A stretch of 64,000 bases of DNA from the NCBI GenBank assembly GCA_041395745.1, contig JAWKZV010000001.1, positions 1-64,000 on the forward strand, given 5' to 3'. Positions within the stretch are counted from its first letter, which is position 1; the number at the start of each line of letters is the position of its first letter. Positions 19,703-28,658 of this stretch are shown here, piece after piece. A program made the translations under genes and the position numbers. The notes beneath the pieces are model-generated. The model was not told the origin of the DNA and made no database searches. It saw only the letters and a program-made list of their open reading frames with translations. The DNA comes from Porticoccus sp041395745 (GTDB lineage: Bacteria > Pseudomonadota > Gammaproteobacteria > Pseudomonadales > Porticoccaceae).

Positions 19703-20188
19703 ATGCCTTCTTTTGATATTGTCTCCGAAGTGGACATGGTGGAAATTCGCAATGCCACCGAAAATACCCAGCGGGAGCTGACCACCCGTTTCGATTTTCG
19801 CGGCGTTCAGGCCAGTGTCGAGTTGAAAGATGGTGTCGTCACCCTCGCCGCCGAATCGGAATTCCAGTGCCAGCAACTACTCGACATGCTCAGCAAGAAT
19901 CTGGTCAAGCGCAACGTCGATCCCTATGTGGTGGATGTCGATGAGAAAGCAGAGCACAGTGGCAAAACCTTTTCCTTGCGGGTGCGCTTCAAACAGGGCA
20001 TCGAGCAGCTGATGGCAAAAAAAATCATCAAACTGCTGAAAGATTCCAAGATGAAAGTACAGGCCTCCATTCAGGGCGAGAAAATCCGTGTCAGCGGCAA
20101 AAAGCGTGACGACTTGCAGGAAGCTATTGCGACGGTCCGCGGCGCTGAATTGGGGCAGCCATTCCAGTACGAAAATTTCAGGGAATAG
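19703..20188 (+). CDS. YajQ family nucleotide/c-di-GMP-binding protein
   Basis: 161 residues, full length for the family, with MPSFDIVSEVD at the start, TTRFDFRG, KEK-like KAEHSGKTFSLRVRFKQGI and the C-terminal KIRVSGKKRDDLQ and QPFQYENFR. YajQ proteins bind c-di-GMP in Xanthomonas and act with transcription factors; a general role elsewhere is unsettled. It stands alone with its own ribosome binding site. No partner gene is adjacent, although a c-di-GMP enzyme gene lies 15 kb upstream. Confidence 0.95.
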   Translation: MPSFDIVSEVDMVEIRNATENTQRELTTRFDFRGVQASVELKDGVVTLAAESEFQCQQLLDMLSKNLVKRNVDPYVVDVDEKAEHSGKTFSLRVRFKQGIEQLMAKKIIKLLKDSKMKVQASIQGEKIRVSGKKRDDLQEAIATVRGAELGQPFQYENFRE

Positions 20189-20344
20189 CGCGACGGACAT
20201 TTTTAATCACAATAGAGCTGATTTAATTGGCGTTAACGGGCTCTAGCGAAGATGTGGTTAAAATGAATGACGCTAACCAGATTAAAGCGATTCAGCTTCT
20301 TTTATGAATGACAGTTGACAACTCAATTGAAATGCAAGGATTTT

Positions 20345-21889
20345 ATGAACATAAGTGTTGATGCAGACGAGTCTGAACACAAATTAAACCTTCGGCACCT
20401 TAAACTTGAAGATTATTCTGACTTGAAGGAAATCATGGACAGGGTATATCCAGGTTTGGGCGGAGCCTGGCCGGAAAAGAAATTCCGTGCCCAGTTAGCA
20501 GTATTTCCTGATGGGCAAATTTGTATAGAGGACCATGGAAAGGTTGTTGCGGCGGCATTTTCTGTTGTTGTCGATTACGATAAATTTGGTGACCACCACA
20601 CGTACGACCAAATTACCGGGGATGCCTACCTTACCACGCACGACCCTCAGGGTGATGTGCTCTACGGGGTGGATGTGTTTGTCGCGCCAGAATATCACGG
20701 CATGAGACTGGGGCGTCGGTTGTATGAGGCACGCAAAGAACTTTGTCAAAGCCTGAACCTGAAGTCTATTTTGGCGGGTGGGCGAATTCCTAATTACAAA
20801 AGCTATAGTCGTGAATTGTCACCACAGCAGTACATAGAACTTGTTAAGAAAAAAGAAATATATGATCCGATACTGACGTTTCAGTTATCGAATGATTTTG
20901 AAGTCAAGCGTGTGTTGGAGGACTATCTGCCAGAAGATCAGGAGTCACGTGGTTATGCAACCTTGCTCGAGTGGAATAACCTTTATTACGACAACCGAAA
21001 AACACCTCTTATTGGAGCTCCAAGAACCAGTGCTCGCATAGGTTGTGTCCAGTGGCAGATGAGACCGGTTAAATCCGTTGAAGACTTGATTCAGCAAGTT
21101 GAGTTTTTTGTGGATGCGTTGTCTGACTATCAATGTGACCTTGCATTGTTTCCTGAATTTTTTAATGCGCCCTTGATGGGCATTGAAAATCACGAGAGTT
21201 CAATACATTCGATCAAAGCCCTGGCCGAATTTTCTGAGGAAATAGTTGAAGCTATTTCGAAATTGGCGGTGAGCTACAACATCAACATTATCACGGGATC
21301 AATGCCGGTTATTGAGGACGATGCGCTTTATAACGTGGCGTATTTGTGTCGGCGTGACGGCACAACTGACACTCAGTATAAAATACACCCAACTCCCCAT
21401 GAAAAACGCGCCTGGATCATGCAGGGCGGGGACGCTCTCAAAGTGTTCGATACTGACTTTGGGAAAATCGGTATTTTGATCTGCTATGACGTGGAATTTC
21501 CCGAGTTGGCACGACTTCAATCAGAGCAGGGCATGCAAATGTTGCTGGTTCCGTTCTGGACTGATACTAAAAATGCGTACCTGCGGGTGCGTTGCTGTGC
21601 CCATGCCCGAGCTATTGAAAATGAATGCTACGTTGTTATAGCGGGGAGCGTTGGTAATCTGCCAAAGGTGGATGGTGCTGATATTCAGTATGCCCAGTCG
21701 GCTGTTTTTTCTCCCTCAGATTTTTCTTTTCCCCACGATGCAATTATGGCTGAAACAACTCCAAATACAGAGATGACATTGATCGTCGATCTGGATTTGG
21801 AAAAGCTAAATAAGCTTAAAAATGAGGGATCGGTAAGAAACTATCTGGATCGTCGTCGTGATCTCTACAAAATTACCTGGCTTGGTTAG
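20345..21889 (+). CDS. GNAT acetyltransferase-nitrilase fusion protein
   Basis: 514 residues. The N-terminal half (about 10-190) is a GNAT acetyltransferase with the acetyl-CoA loop in PEYHGMRLGRRLYE. The C-terminal half (about 225-500) is a carbon-nitrogen hydrolase with the full Glu-Lys-Cys triad: LFPEFF, HEKRAW and LICYDVEFPE (about residues 270, 353 and 380). GNAT-nitrilase fusions form a known branch of the nitrilase superfamily, but their substrate is not established. ATG 20345 has AAGGA upstream; TTG 20315 is weaker. The gene is clearly AT-richer than its neighbours and abuts a K+ channel gene that has lost its front part, so it probably arrived by transfer. Confidence 0.88.
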   Translation: MNISVDADESEHKLNLRHLKLEDYSDLKEIMDRVYPGLGGAWPEKKFRAQLAVFPDGQICIEDHGKVVAAAFSVVVDYDKFGDHHTYDQITGDAYLTTHDPQGDVLYGVDVFVAPEYHGMRLGRRLYEARKELCQSLNLKSILAGGRIPNYKSYSRELSPQQYIELVKKKEIYDPILTFQLSNDFEVKRVLEDYLPEDQESRGYATLLEWNNLYYDNRKTPLIGAPRTSARIGCVQWQMRPVKSVEDLIQQVEFFVDALSDYQCDLALFPEFFNAPLMGIENHESSIHSIKALAEFSEEIVEAISKLAVSYNINIITGSMPVIEDDALYNVAYLCRRDGTTDTQYKIHPTPHEKRAWIMQGGDALKVFDTDFGKIGILICYDVEFPELARLQSEQGMQMLLVPFWTDTKNAYLRVRCCAHARAIENECYVVIAGSVGNLPKVDGADIQYAQSAVFSPSDFSFPHDAIMAETTPNTEMTLIVDLDLEKLNKLKNEGSVRNYLDRRRDLYKITWLG

Positions 21890-21893
21890 GCGT

Positions 21894-22139
21894 TCTGGTG
21901 CAGGAGGCATTTTGCCGCTGATCCGACAGGATCAGTCCTACAGTGCCATGCTGGGTGAATTTATCTGTTTCAGCTATGTCACCCAGTCGACACTGGGTTA
22001 TGGGGATGTGCTGCCTGTCAGCCCTATCGCCCGCTCCTGGGCAACGGTGGAAGCTATTATGGGGCAGTTATATCTGGCGATTGTTGTGGCGCGATTGCTT
22101 GGCATCTATATTTCAAAGGAATCCGAAGAGTTGCGGTAA
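21894..22139 (+). pseudogene. Truncated two-TM potassium channel (ion_trans_2), 5' end missing
   Basis: The open frame keeps the pore and last helix of a small K+ channel: the selectivity filter TLGYGD followed by PVSPIARS and a final membrane segment GQLYLAIVVARLLG. The usual N-terminal cytoplasmic stretch and earlier helices are absent, and no good start codon or ribosome binding site exists. Homology-like sequence begins within about ten bases of the stop of the GNAT-nitrilase gene, which marks a recombination joint. Non-functional as it stands. Confidence 0.7.
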
Positions 22140-22254
22140 TTCCAAAATATAATCGCCCATTGATGGAAAGAACTACCCAATGGGTTATCTCTGTCATCGG
22201 TGCAATGGAAGGGATTTTTGGGCTGACGATCATGGTGACGATAGAGGCAGGGTG

Positions 22255-22884
22255 GTGACAGATTCTTTGGTAGGCTCAACGGAACTGGTTGCCTGTCAGG
22301 ACTGTGACCTATTGCATACGCTGCCGCTCCCAAATGATCAACAACCAGAACGTTTTTTTTGTACCCGTTGCGGGGCAATGTTGCAGGATGTCCGGCACGA
22401 TACATTTCACCATACGCTGGCCTTGAGCCTCACAGGGTTGATTCTCGCGCTACCCGCCAATCTCTTGCCCATCATGGAGTTTTCCATTGGTGGCTTGACG
22501 ACCCAGAACACCATGTTGAATGGTGTCTTCAAATTGTTTTCCTCCGGCTATAACTGGATGGCCATTTTGGTGTTGTTTTGCAGTGTCATTGCGCCGCTGG
22601 TGAATTTGTTGCTTCTGTTCTCCATCAGCCTCGCGGTGCACTGGAGGGCACTTGCGGGTTGGTTGCCCTGGCAATTGCGCCTCTACCATCATCTGGAAGA
22701 ATGGGGAATGCTGGACGTGTATATGCTCGGTATTCTGGTGGCACTTATCAAAATCAGGGATCTGGGCGACCTGACGATCTCGGCCGGGCTATACAGTTTT
22801 ATTTTGCTGCTCATTGTCACGTCCTTCACTGTTCGCAGCTTTGATACCGAGGCTGTCTGGCGGCGATTGGAGGCTGGCAAGTGA
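22255..22884 (+). CDS. pqiA: PqiA-like membrane protein, first half
   Basis: About 209 residues: an N-terminal zinc-ribbon-like segment (ACQDCDLLH, then FFCTRCG) and four membrane helices (ALSLTGLILALPANLLPIM and later segments). This equals the first half of E. coli PqiA, an inner-membrane partner of the MCE protein PqiB in lipid transport across the envelope. E. coli PqiA has both halves in one chain; here the second half is a separate gene overlapping by four bases. GTG 22255 is chosen because PqiA-like proteins start with T-D-S-L and AGAGG lies upstream; an ATG at 22180 would add 25 residues unlike the family. Confidence 0.85.
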   Translation: MTDSLVGSTELVACQDCDLLHTLPLPNDQQPERFFCTRCGAMLQDVRHDTFHHTLALSLTGLILALPANLLPIMEFSIGGLTTQNTMLNGVFKLFSSGYNWMAILVLFCSVIAPLVNLLLLFSISLAVHWRALAGWLPWQLRLYHHLEEWGMLDVYMLGILVALIKIRDLGDLTISAGLYSFILLLIVTSFTVRSFDTEAVWRRLEAGK

Positions 22885-23507
22885 ACAGCAATGTCACCGC
22901 TCAGGCCAGGGGGTTGGTGCGATGTTCGCTCTGTGGGCAGCTCTCCCGTCCTGCTCGGGGTGCGGATAGCTGCCGCTGCCCTCGTTGTGCAAGCCTGAAC
23001 TATTTCCGGCGTCCCAGAAGCCTCTCGGCTACCTGGGCCTACACAGTGGCTGGATGGCTGTTTTTGTTACCGGCCAATGTGTTCCCCGTAATGACAGTGA
23101 TTTATTTTGGCCGGGGTGAACCTGACACCATCATTTCCGGGGTGGCGCATCTGTGGAGTGCCGGTATGTGGAGCATCTCGGCACTGGTTTTCATCGCCAG
23201 TATCGCTGTGCCGGTGATGAAGCTGGTGGGGTTGACCCTGCTACTGCTGACGGTCCAGTTTCACTGGCATCTGAACAAGCGCCAGTGTTCCATGCTGTTA
23301 CGTGCAATACACCTGATTGGGCGCTGGTCATTGCTGGATCTGTTCATGATTTCCATCCTGGTAACGTTGGTAGATCTGGGGGCAGTGGCCACCATCGTGG
23401 CCGGGCCAGGCAGCACTGCCTTTGCCAGTGTAGTGGTGATCACCATACTAGCCGTAAACAGTTTTGACCCTCGTCTGATCTGGGATCTTGAAAGGGAACA
23501 GTCATGA
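22881..23507 (+). CDS. PqiA-like membrane protein, second half
   Basis: 208 residues with its own zinc-ribbon-like pairs (RCSLCG and CRCPRC) and four membrane helices, including AGWLFLLPANVFPVM, the same PAN motif as in the upstream gene. It matches the second half of PqiA/YebS proteins. It starts with GTG overlapping the previous stop by four bases, and its own stop overlaps the pqiB start by four bases, so all three are translationally coupled. Confidence 0.87.
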   Translation: MNSNVTAQARGLVRCSLCGQLSRPARGADSCRCPRCASLNYFRRPRSLSATWAYTVAGWLFLLPANVFPVMTVIYFGRGEPDTIISGVAHLWSAGMWSISALVFIASIAVPVMKLVGLTLLLLTVQFHWHLNKRQCSMLLRAIHLIGRWSLLDLFMISILVTLVDLGAVATIVAGPGSTAFASVVVITILAVNSFDPRLIWDLEREQS

Positions 23508-25810
23508 TCGATAACGAAGAATTTCCCATTCCGGAAGTGAGGCCCAGGAGGGGTATCTCCATCGTCTGGCTGCTGCCTTTTATCGCCGTGGCGATTGGGG
23601 CCTGGTTGGTGTTCCAGAGTATCGTGGAGGGGGACATTGAGGCATACCTGAAGTTTCCTTCCGGGGAAGGCCTGGTGGCGGGAAAAACGGAAGTGAAATA
23701 TCAGGGTATTACCGTTGGCGTAGTGCGTGAGTTTCGGGTCGCGCCTGATCTTCACGGGGTGATTGCTACCGTCGATTTTGATCGCGCTGTAGAGCACGCC
23801 CTCACTGAGGGAGCGCAATTCTGGATGGTGAGTCCGGAAATTTCCGTGATGGGGGTCAGCGGTCTTAATACCCTGGTGTCCGGCAGTTACATTGCGGCGC
23901 TTCCGGGACCAGCAGGTGCGCCGGCAGCGAGGAATTTTACGGTCCTGGAAAAAGCCCCGGCTGGAATCTTCAACCGTGATGGATTGCGCCTGAAATTGTT
24001 ATCGGAAGACCTGGGGTCACTGCATCGGGGAAGCCCTGTCCATTACCGCAAATTCCATGTGGGGGAAATCGAGGATTACGTGCTACTTGAGGATGGCAGT
24101 GGCGTCGAGTTGCATGTTTTTATCGAGCAGCCATATGTCGATCTGATCAAGACAAAAACCCGCTTCTGGAACAGTTCCGGTATCGAGATCGATGGTTCTT
24201 TGTCCGGACTTCACGTCAGGACCCAGTCTCTCGCGTCCATCGTCGCCGGCGGGATCGCTTTTTTCACCCCGGAGAGCGCCGCGGATGCGTCGCTACCTGT
24301 GGAAGATGGCGCACGTTTTCGGCTTTACCCCGATTTCCGTGAAGCCAATGCCGGAATTGCCATTACCATTGATTTGCCCAGCGCTGAGGGACTTGAAGAG
24401 GGTCGCACGGTAATCAAGTACCGGGGTATTCAGTTCGGTGAGTTGAAGAAAATAGCGGTTTCTCCCGGATTGGATGGGGTTCGATGCACATTTATTTTGG
24501 ACCCGAAGAGTGCCCCAGCCCTGAACGACACCGCGCGCTTCTGGGTCGTTAAGCCACAGGTCAACATGCAGGGCATCTCTGGGTTGGGAAATCTTATCAC
24601 TGGTAACCACCTTGAGATGGACTTCTCCCTGGAGGGCCAACCCACCCGCGCATTTGTGGCGTTGCCCGGCCCTCCGGAACTCGACTTCAATACGCCGGGA
24701 TTGCACCTGAAAATCCGCTCCTCCGATCTCTCATCCCTGGCCCGTGGCACGGAAATTTATTATCGAAAAATACCTGTCGGTTCGGTACAGGGGTACCACT
24801 TGCTGCCCGATGGCAAAACCCTTGAAGCCGGATTGTTCATTGAGCCTCAGTATGCCCATCTGGTGAGCAATAAAAGCCGATTCTGGAAAGCCGGTGGTGT
24901 TTCCCTGTCCGGTGGTTTGTCCGGTATTGATTTGCGCGTGGAGTCATTGACTGCACTCTTGAAAGGGGGCATCGCTTTTGCCGACCGGGATGAAAAAGGA
25001 CCTGTGGTAAAGGCGAAGAATGGCGACGTCTATGCCCTTTATCCCAGTGAGGAGTCCGCCAATTCCGAGGAATTATTGGTTACCCTCTCGTTCAGAAATG
25101 GGGAGGGATTAACTTCCGGTACCCCGGTGAAATATCAGGGTGTGAAAGTGGGGGAAGTGCAGTCTATCCGCCTGAGTGATGGCCTGGATCGGGTTGTTGC
25201 CGAGATCAGTCTCACCACGGCAGCAGAGTTGATTGCCCGCGATAGTACCCAATTCTGGGTCGTTCGGCCCCAACTGGGGCTGACTAGGACCTCTCATCTG
25301 GAAACATTATTGAGTGGCCCTTACATCAATGTGTTACCTGGCGAGGGTAACCGGCGTCTGACGTTTATCGGGCTGGAGCAACCTCCGGAGTTGGCAGGAG
25401 GTGACGGAGAGTTGGTCATCCATCTGCTGGCGGACCGGTTGGGTTCCATCAAAACGGGTGTGCCAATTTACTATCGGGATGTGCAGGTAGGGAGGGTCAG
25501 CGGGTATCGGTTGTCGACGAATGCGGAGCGGGTGATTATCTCCGCCAGTATCGAGAAAAAATACGCACCGTTGGTGCGCCGTCACAGTGTGTTCTGGAAT
25601 GCCAGTGGCATCAGCGTAGAGGCTGGCCTGTTCAAGGGTGTGAATATCCGAACCCAGTCTGTGGAAAGTGTGCTCTCGGGTGGCATTTCTTTCGCCACGC
25701 CCCCTCAAGACATGATGGGCGAACAGGCAACAGAAGGCAGTGAATTTACCCTGCACTCTGAGCCAAAAACAGAATGGTTTGATTGGCGCCCCAGTATTCC
25801 TTTGCCATAA
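23504..25810 (+). CDS. pqiB: PqiB/LetB-like MCE protein with six MCE domains
   Basis: 768 residues: a short cytoplasmic start, one membrane anchor (WLLPFIAVAIGAWLVF, about 23-40) and six MCE/MlaD domains beginning near residues 43, 156, 281, 395, 521 and 632. Odd-numbered domains share a GEGL...VKYQGI..G pattern and even-numbered ones a D-L-x-S-L-x-x-G...YYR...VG pattern, so the protein looks like three tandem pairs. MCE proteins form hexameric tubes that carry lipids between inner and outer membrane. E. coli PqiB has three domains and LetB seven. A PqiC-type lipoprotein gene is not found downstream; an RND operon follows. Confidence 0.9.
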   Translation: MIDNEEFPIPEVRPRRGISIVWLLPFIAVAIGAWLVFQSIVEGDIEAYLKFPSGEGLVAGKTEVKYQGITVGVVREFRVAPDLHGVIATVDFDRAVEHALTEGAQFWMVSPEISVMGVSGLNTLVSGSYIAALPGPAGAPAARNFTVLEKAPAGIFNRDGLRLKLLSEDLGSLHRGSPVHYRKFHVGEIEDYVLLEDGSGVELHVFIEQPYVDLIKTKTRFWNSSGIEIDGSLSGLHVRTQSLASIVAGGIAFFTPESAADASLPVEDGARFRLYPDFREANAGIAITIDLPSAEGLEEGRTVIKYRGIQFGELKKIAVSPGLDGVRCTFILDPKSAPALNDTARFWVVKPQVNMQGISGLGNLITGNHLEMDFSLEGQPTRAFVALPGPPELDFNTPGLHLKIRSSDLSSLARGTEIYYRKIPVGSVQGYHLLPDGKTLEAGLFIEPQYAHLVSNKSRFWKAGGVSLSGGLSGIDLRVESLTALLKGGIAFADRDEKGPVVKAKNGDVYALYPSEESANSEELLVTLSFRNGEGLTSGTPVKYQGVKVGEVQSIRLSDGLDRVVAEISLTTAAELIARDSTQFWVVRPQLGLTRTSHLETLLSGPYINVLPGEGNRRLTFIGLEQPPELAGGDGELVIHLLADRLGSIKTGVPIYYRDVQVGRVSGYRLSTNAERVIISASIEKKYAPLVRRHSVFWNASGISVEAGLFKGVNIRTQSVESVLSGGISFATPPQDMMGEQATEGSEFTLHSEPKTEWFDWRPSIPLP

Positions 25811-25934
25811 AGGAGGTCTGGGTGGTCGACGCTTTTCGCAATTGTGCCAAAATGAGTCTATATACCTATATTGGGAAGGGTTTTATTAGCCACTTTGCTT
25901 AGCTGGAAAAATTCTATTGGGGAGACATACGGAG

Positions 25935-27479
25935 ATGCCTTTGTCCGGAGTGGGAAGGACTGCCAGGCCATCCTGTTCAAAGATGGTCTGTTGTTTAGTG
26001 GCCCTATCATTGGCGGGATGTGGTTCGATCGGGCCTGATTTCAAGCAGCCAGAAGTTGCGACTCCCGAATCCTGGTACAGCTCCGACGAGCGTTTTTCCA
26101 GTAGCCGGGCTGTGGAGCCTGCGTGGTGGACCCTGTTCAATGATCCGGTGCTCAACCAACTGGTAGACATGGCCTTCCGTCAGAACCTGCCTTTGCAGGT
26201 GGCAGGGCTGAGAATTGCCGAAAGCCGCGCCAGATTGGGTATTGCTTTGGGCAACCGCTATCCTCAATTGCAGCAACTCAGCGGCAGTGTGACCAATGTC
26301 GAACTGAGCGAAAATGCTCCCAACTTCAACCCCGCCGCCGATGACGATTACACCAGCCTGAATCTGGGCTTTGATGCGGTTTGGGAGCTGGATTTCTGGG
26401 GGCGTTACCGGCGCGCCATCGAGTCTTCCCAGGCATCGCTCATGGTTTCTGAGGCGGACTACGCTGATCTGAAGGTCATTCTCGCGGGTGAAATCGCCCG
26501 CGCCTATGTGTCTATCCGCAGTCTTGAAGAACGGCTCTCCCTGGTACGTGCCAACATTGTTCTGCAACAGGAGAGTCTGAGGATCGCCACGGTGCGCTAT
26601 GAGAATGGTGCAACCTCTGAACTGGACAAGCAGCAGGCTGCGTCAAACCTGGCCAATACCCGGGCGCTGGAGCCGGGAATTCTCATCGCACAGCGCCAGG
26701 CCCTGAATGCGCTTTGTGTTCTCCTGTCGATCTCTCCGGGAGATATTTCGGAACTGCTGGCTGGGAAGGTGGGTATCCCCTCTATCAATTCTGAACTGGC
26801 TACCGGAGTGCCAGCAGATCTGCTGCGTCGTCGCCCGGATGTGCGCCGGGCTGAGTATCTGGCGGCCAGCCAGAGTGCCCTGATCGGAGTCGCCAAGGCC
26901 GATCTTTACCCCAGTTTCTCCTTGTCTGGCTCTATCGGTTATCAGGCCAGCAGCGCGGGCAGCTCCACCACGGAAGACCTTTTTGATGGCGACAGCCTGT
27001 TTTACTCGGCAGGCCCCTCTTTGCGTTGGAATATTTTCAATTATGGCCGTCTGAAAAATAACGTTCGCGTTCAGGATGCACGCTTTCAGCAGAGTCTGTT
27101 GGGCTATCGCCAGACTGTCCTCAATGCCTATCGAGAGGTAGAGGATGCGATGGTGGCATTCAGCCAATCCAGGCGCGAGGCAGTTTTCAGATCGGATAGT
27201 GCGACGGCAGCACTGCGTGCAGTCGATATCGCCAATACACGCTACCGGGAAGGGGCGGTGGATTTTCAACGGGTGATTGATTCCCAGCGTTTCCTGGTGA
27301 CCCAGCAGGATCAGTGGACTCGTGCCCGCGGTGAAATTGCTCTGAACCTGATTGCCATCTACAAGGCACTTGGCGGTGGCTGGGAGGTGACCAGTCAACC
27401 GTTGCTGCCCGATGAGGTCATTGACGAAATGCGACAGCGCACGGATTGGGGTGAGCTATTGACCCCTCATGAGCCCTAG
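25935..27479 (+). CDS. RND efflux outer-membrane channel lipoprotein (NodT/OprM family)
   Basis: 514 residues, TolC-like. The signal peptide has lipobox LAGC and the mature protein starts CGSIGPDF, as in OprM-type factors. Two OEP domains follow, with the family marks PAWWTLFNDP, FDAVWELDFWGRYRRAIE, PADLLRRRPDVRRAE and PSLRWNIFNYGR. It forms the exit duct of a tripartite pump. It is first in an operon with an adaptor and an RND pump; the pump gene is interrupted, so this channel may now serve another pump or none. ATG 25935 is used. Confidence 0.92.
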   Translation: MPLSGVGRTARPSCSKMVCCLVALSLAGCGSIGPDFKQPEVATPESWYSSDERFSSSRAVEPAWWTLFNDPVLNQLVDMAFRQNLPLQVAGLRIAESRARLGIALGNRYPQLQQLSGSVTNVELSENAPNFNPAADDDYTSLNLGFDAVWELDFWGRYRRAIESSQASLMVSEADYADLKVILAGEIARAYVSIRSLEERLSLVRANIVLQQESLRIATVRYENGATSELDKQQAASNLANTRALEPGILIAQRQALNALCVLLSISPGDISELLAGKVGIPSINSELATGVPADLLRRRPDVRRAEYLAASQSALIGVAKADLYPSFSLSGSIGYQASSAGSSTTEDLFDGDSLFYSAGPSLRWNIFNYGRLKNNVRVQDARFQQSLLGYRQTVLNAYREVEDAMVAFSQSRREAVFRSDSATAALRAVDIANTRYREGAVDFQRVIDSQRFLVTQQDQWTRARGEIALNLIAIYKALGGGWEVTSQPLLPDEVIDEMRQRTDWGELLTPHEP

Positions 27480-27544
27480 CGGGAGCAGCAAGCGCAATTC
27501 GTTAAAACACTTACGTGGGAGAACCCCCTGCTGTGGAGAAAACT

Positions 27545-28648
27545 ATGAAACAGGGAATAACGTGGTTTTTACGTCCGGGCTTGCTGCTTTTGGTGTTTTT
27601 TTCTGGACTGATTGCCTGCAGCGAAGCGCCTGAACCGGAACAGAAGGAGACCCCGCGTCCGATCAAAATTGCCATTGTTGGAGAAAATTCGACCAAAGCT
27701 TCCCGTGAATATCCCGGAGTGATCAGTGCAGAACAAAGTGTCCAACTGGGATTTGAAGTGCCCGGCCGGATTATTGAACTGCCGGTGATAGAGGGGCAGC
27801 AGGTTGCGCAGGGTGACGTGCTGGCAAAACTCGATCCGAGGAACTATCGCGCAGCTCGCGATGCTGCAAAATCCAACTATGTCACCATGGACTCTGTCTA
27901 CCAGCGGGCCAAGCGGATTTTTGATCAACAGGCAGGTTCCCAGGCGGAAGTGGATTTGGCACTGAGGGACCTCGACATTGCCCGGGAGGAGTTGAGGAAG
28001 GCTGAGAAGGCGCTTGATGACACGGTTTTACTTAGTCCGTTCACGGGTGAAATCGGCAGAAAGATGGTGGATAACTTCCAGAATATCCAGGCCAAGCAAC
28101 CTGTTGTCCTGCTTCACAATGTGCAGGATCTCGAAGTGGATATCTCGATTCCGGAACAGGACTTTGTCCTCGCCGAGGGCGGGCTCGATCTCGATGCACT
28201 GACCTCACGTCTTAATCCTGTCGTGATCCTGAGTTCATTGCCTGACCACGCGTTTGTTGCGCGCTTCAGATCTTTCTCCAGCGCCGCCAACCCGGTGACA
28301 CGCAGTTATACCGTAACACTGGCCTTTGCCAATCCTGAAGCAATCAGCGTTCGCCCTGGAATGACCGCCAAGGTGGTATTGCGCAAGCAGTCTGATGCGG
28401 AGGAGATGGGTGAGGGCAGGTTCATGCTGCCTGTGACCTCGGTAGCGGTATTGCCGGATCAAACAGCCTACGTTTGGAAAGTGGCGCCAGACACCATGCA
28501 GGTGTCGCGTCTGTCTGTGAACGCCGGTCCCATGAGTGGTGAGATGATTCAGGTGTCCGGGGATTTACACCCGGGCGATCAGGTGGCTGCAAGCGGCGTT
28601 CACCATTTGCGAGAGGGCATGAAAGTCTACCCCCTGGGCAGTCAGTAA
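27545..28648 (+). CDS. RND efflux periplasmic adaptor lipoprotein
   Basis: A 367-residue membrane-fusion protein. The lipoprotein signal ends at LIAC. The mature chain has the biotinyl-lipoyl-like half (QLGFEVPGRIIELPVIEGQQVAQGDVL, quoted in part: GQQVAQGD), a coiled-coil hairpin (about 100-160), the second lipoyl half (LSPFTGEIGRKMV), a beta-barrel and the membrane-proximal domain. It bridges the RND pump and the outer-membrane channel. GGAG lies before ATG 27545. Substrate unknown. Confidence 0.92.
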   Translation: MKQGITWFLRPGLLLLVFFSGLIACSEAPEPEQKETPRPIKIAIVGENSTKASREYPGVISAEQSVQLGFEVPGRIIELPVIEGQQVAQGDVLAKLDPRNYRAARDAAKSNYVTMDSVYQRAKRIFDQQAGSQAEVDLALRDLDIAREELRKAEKALDDTVLLSPFTGEIGRKMVDNFQNIQAKQPVVLLHNVQDLEVDISIPEQDFVLAEGGLDLDALTSRLNPVVILSSLPDHAFVARFRSFSSAANPVTRSYTVTLAFANPEAISVRPGMTAKVVLRKQSDAEEMGEGRFMLPVTSVAVLPDQTAYVWKVAPDTMQVSRLSVNAGPMSGEMIQVSGDLHPGDQVAASGVHHLREGMKVYPLGSQ

Positions 28649-28658
28649 CGGGGGCGCC

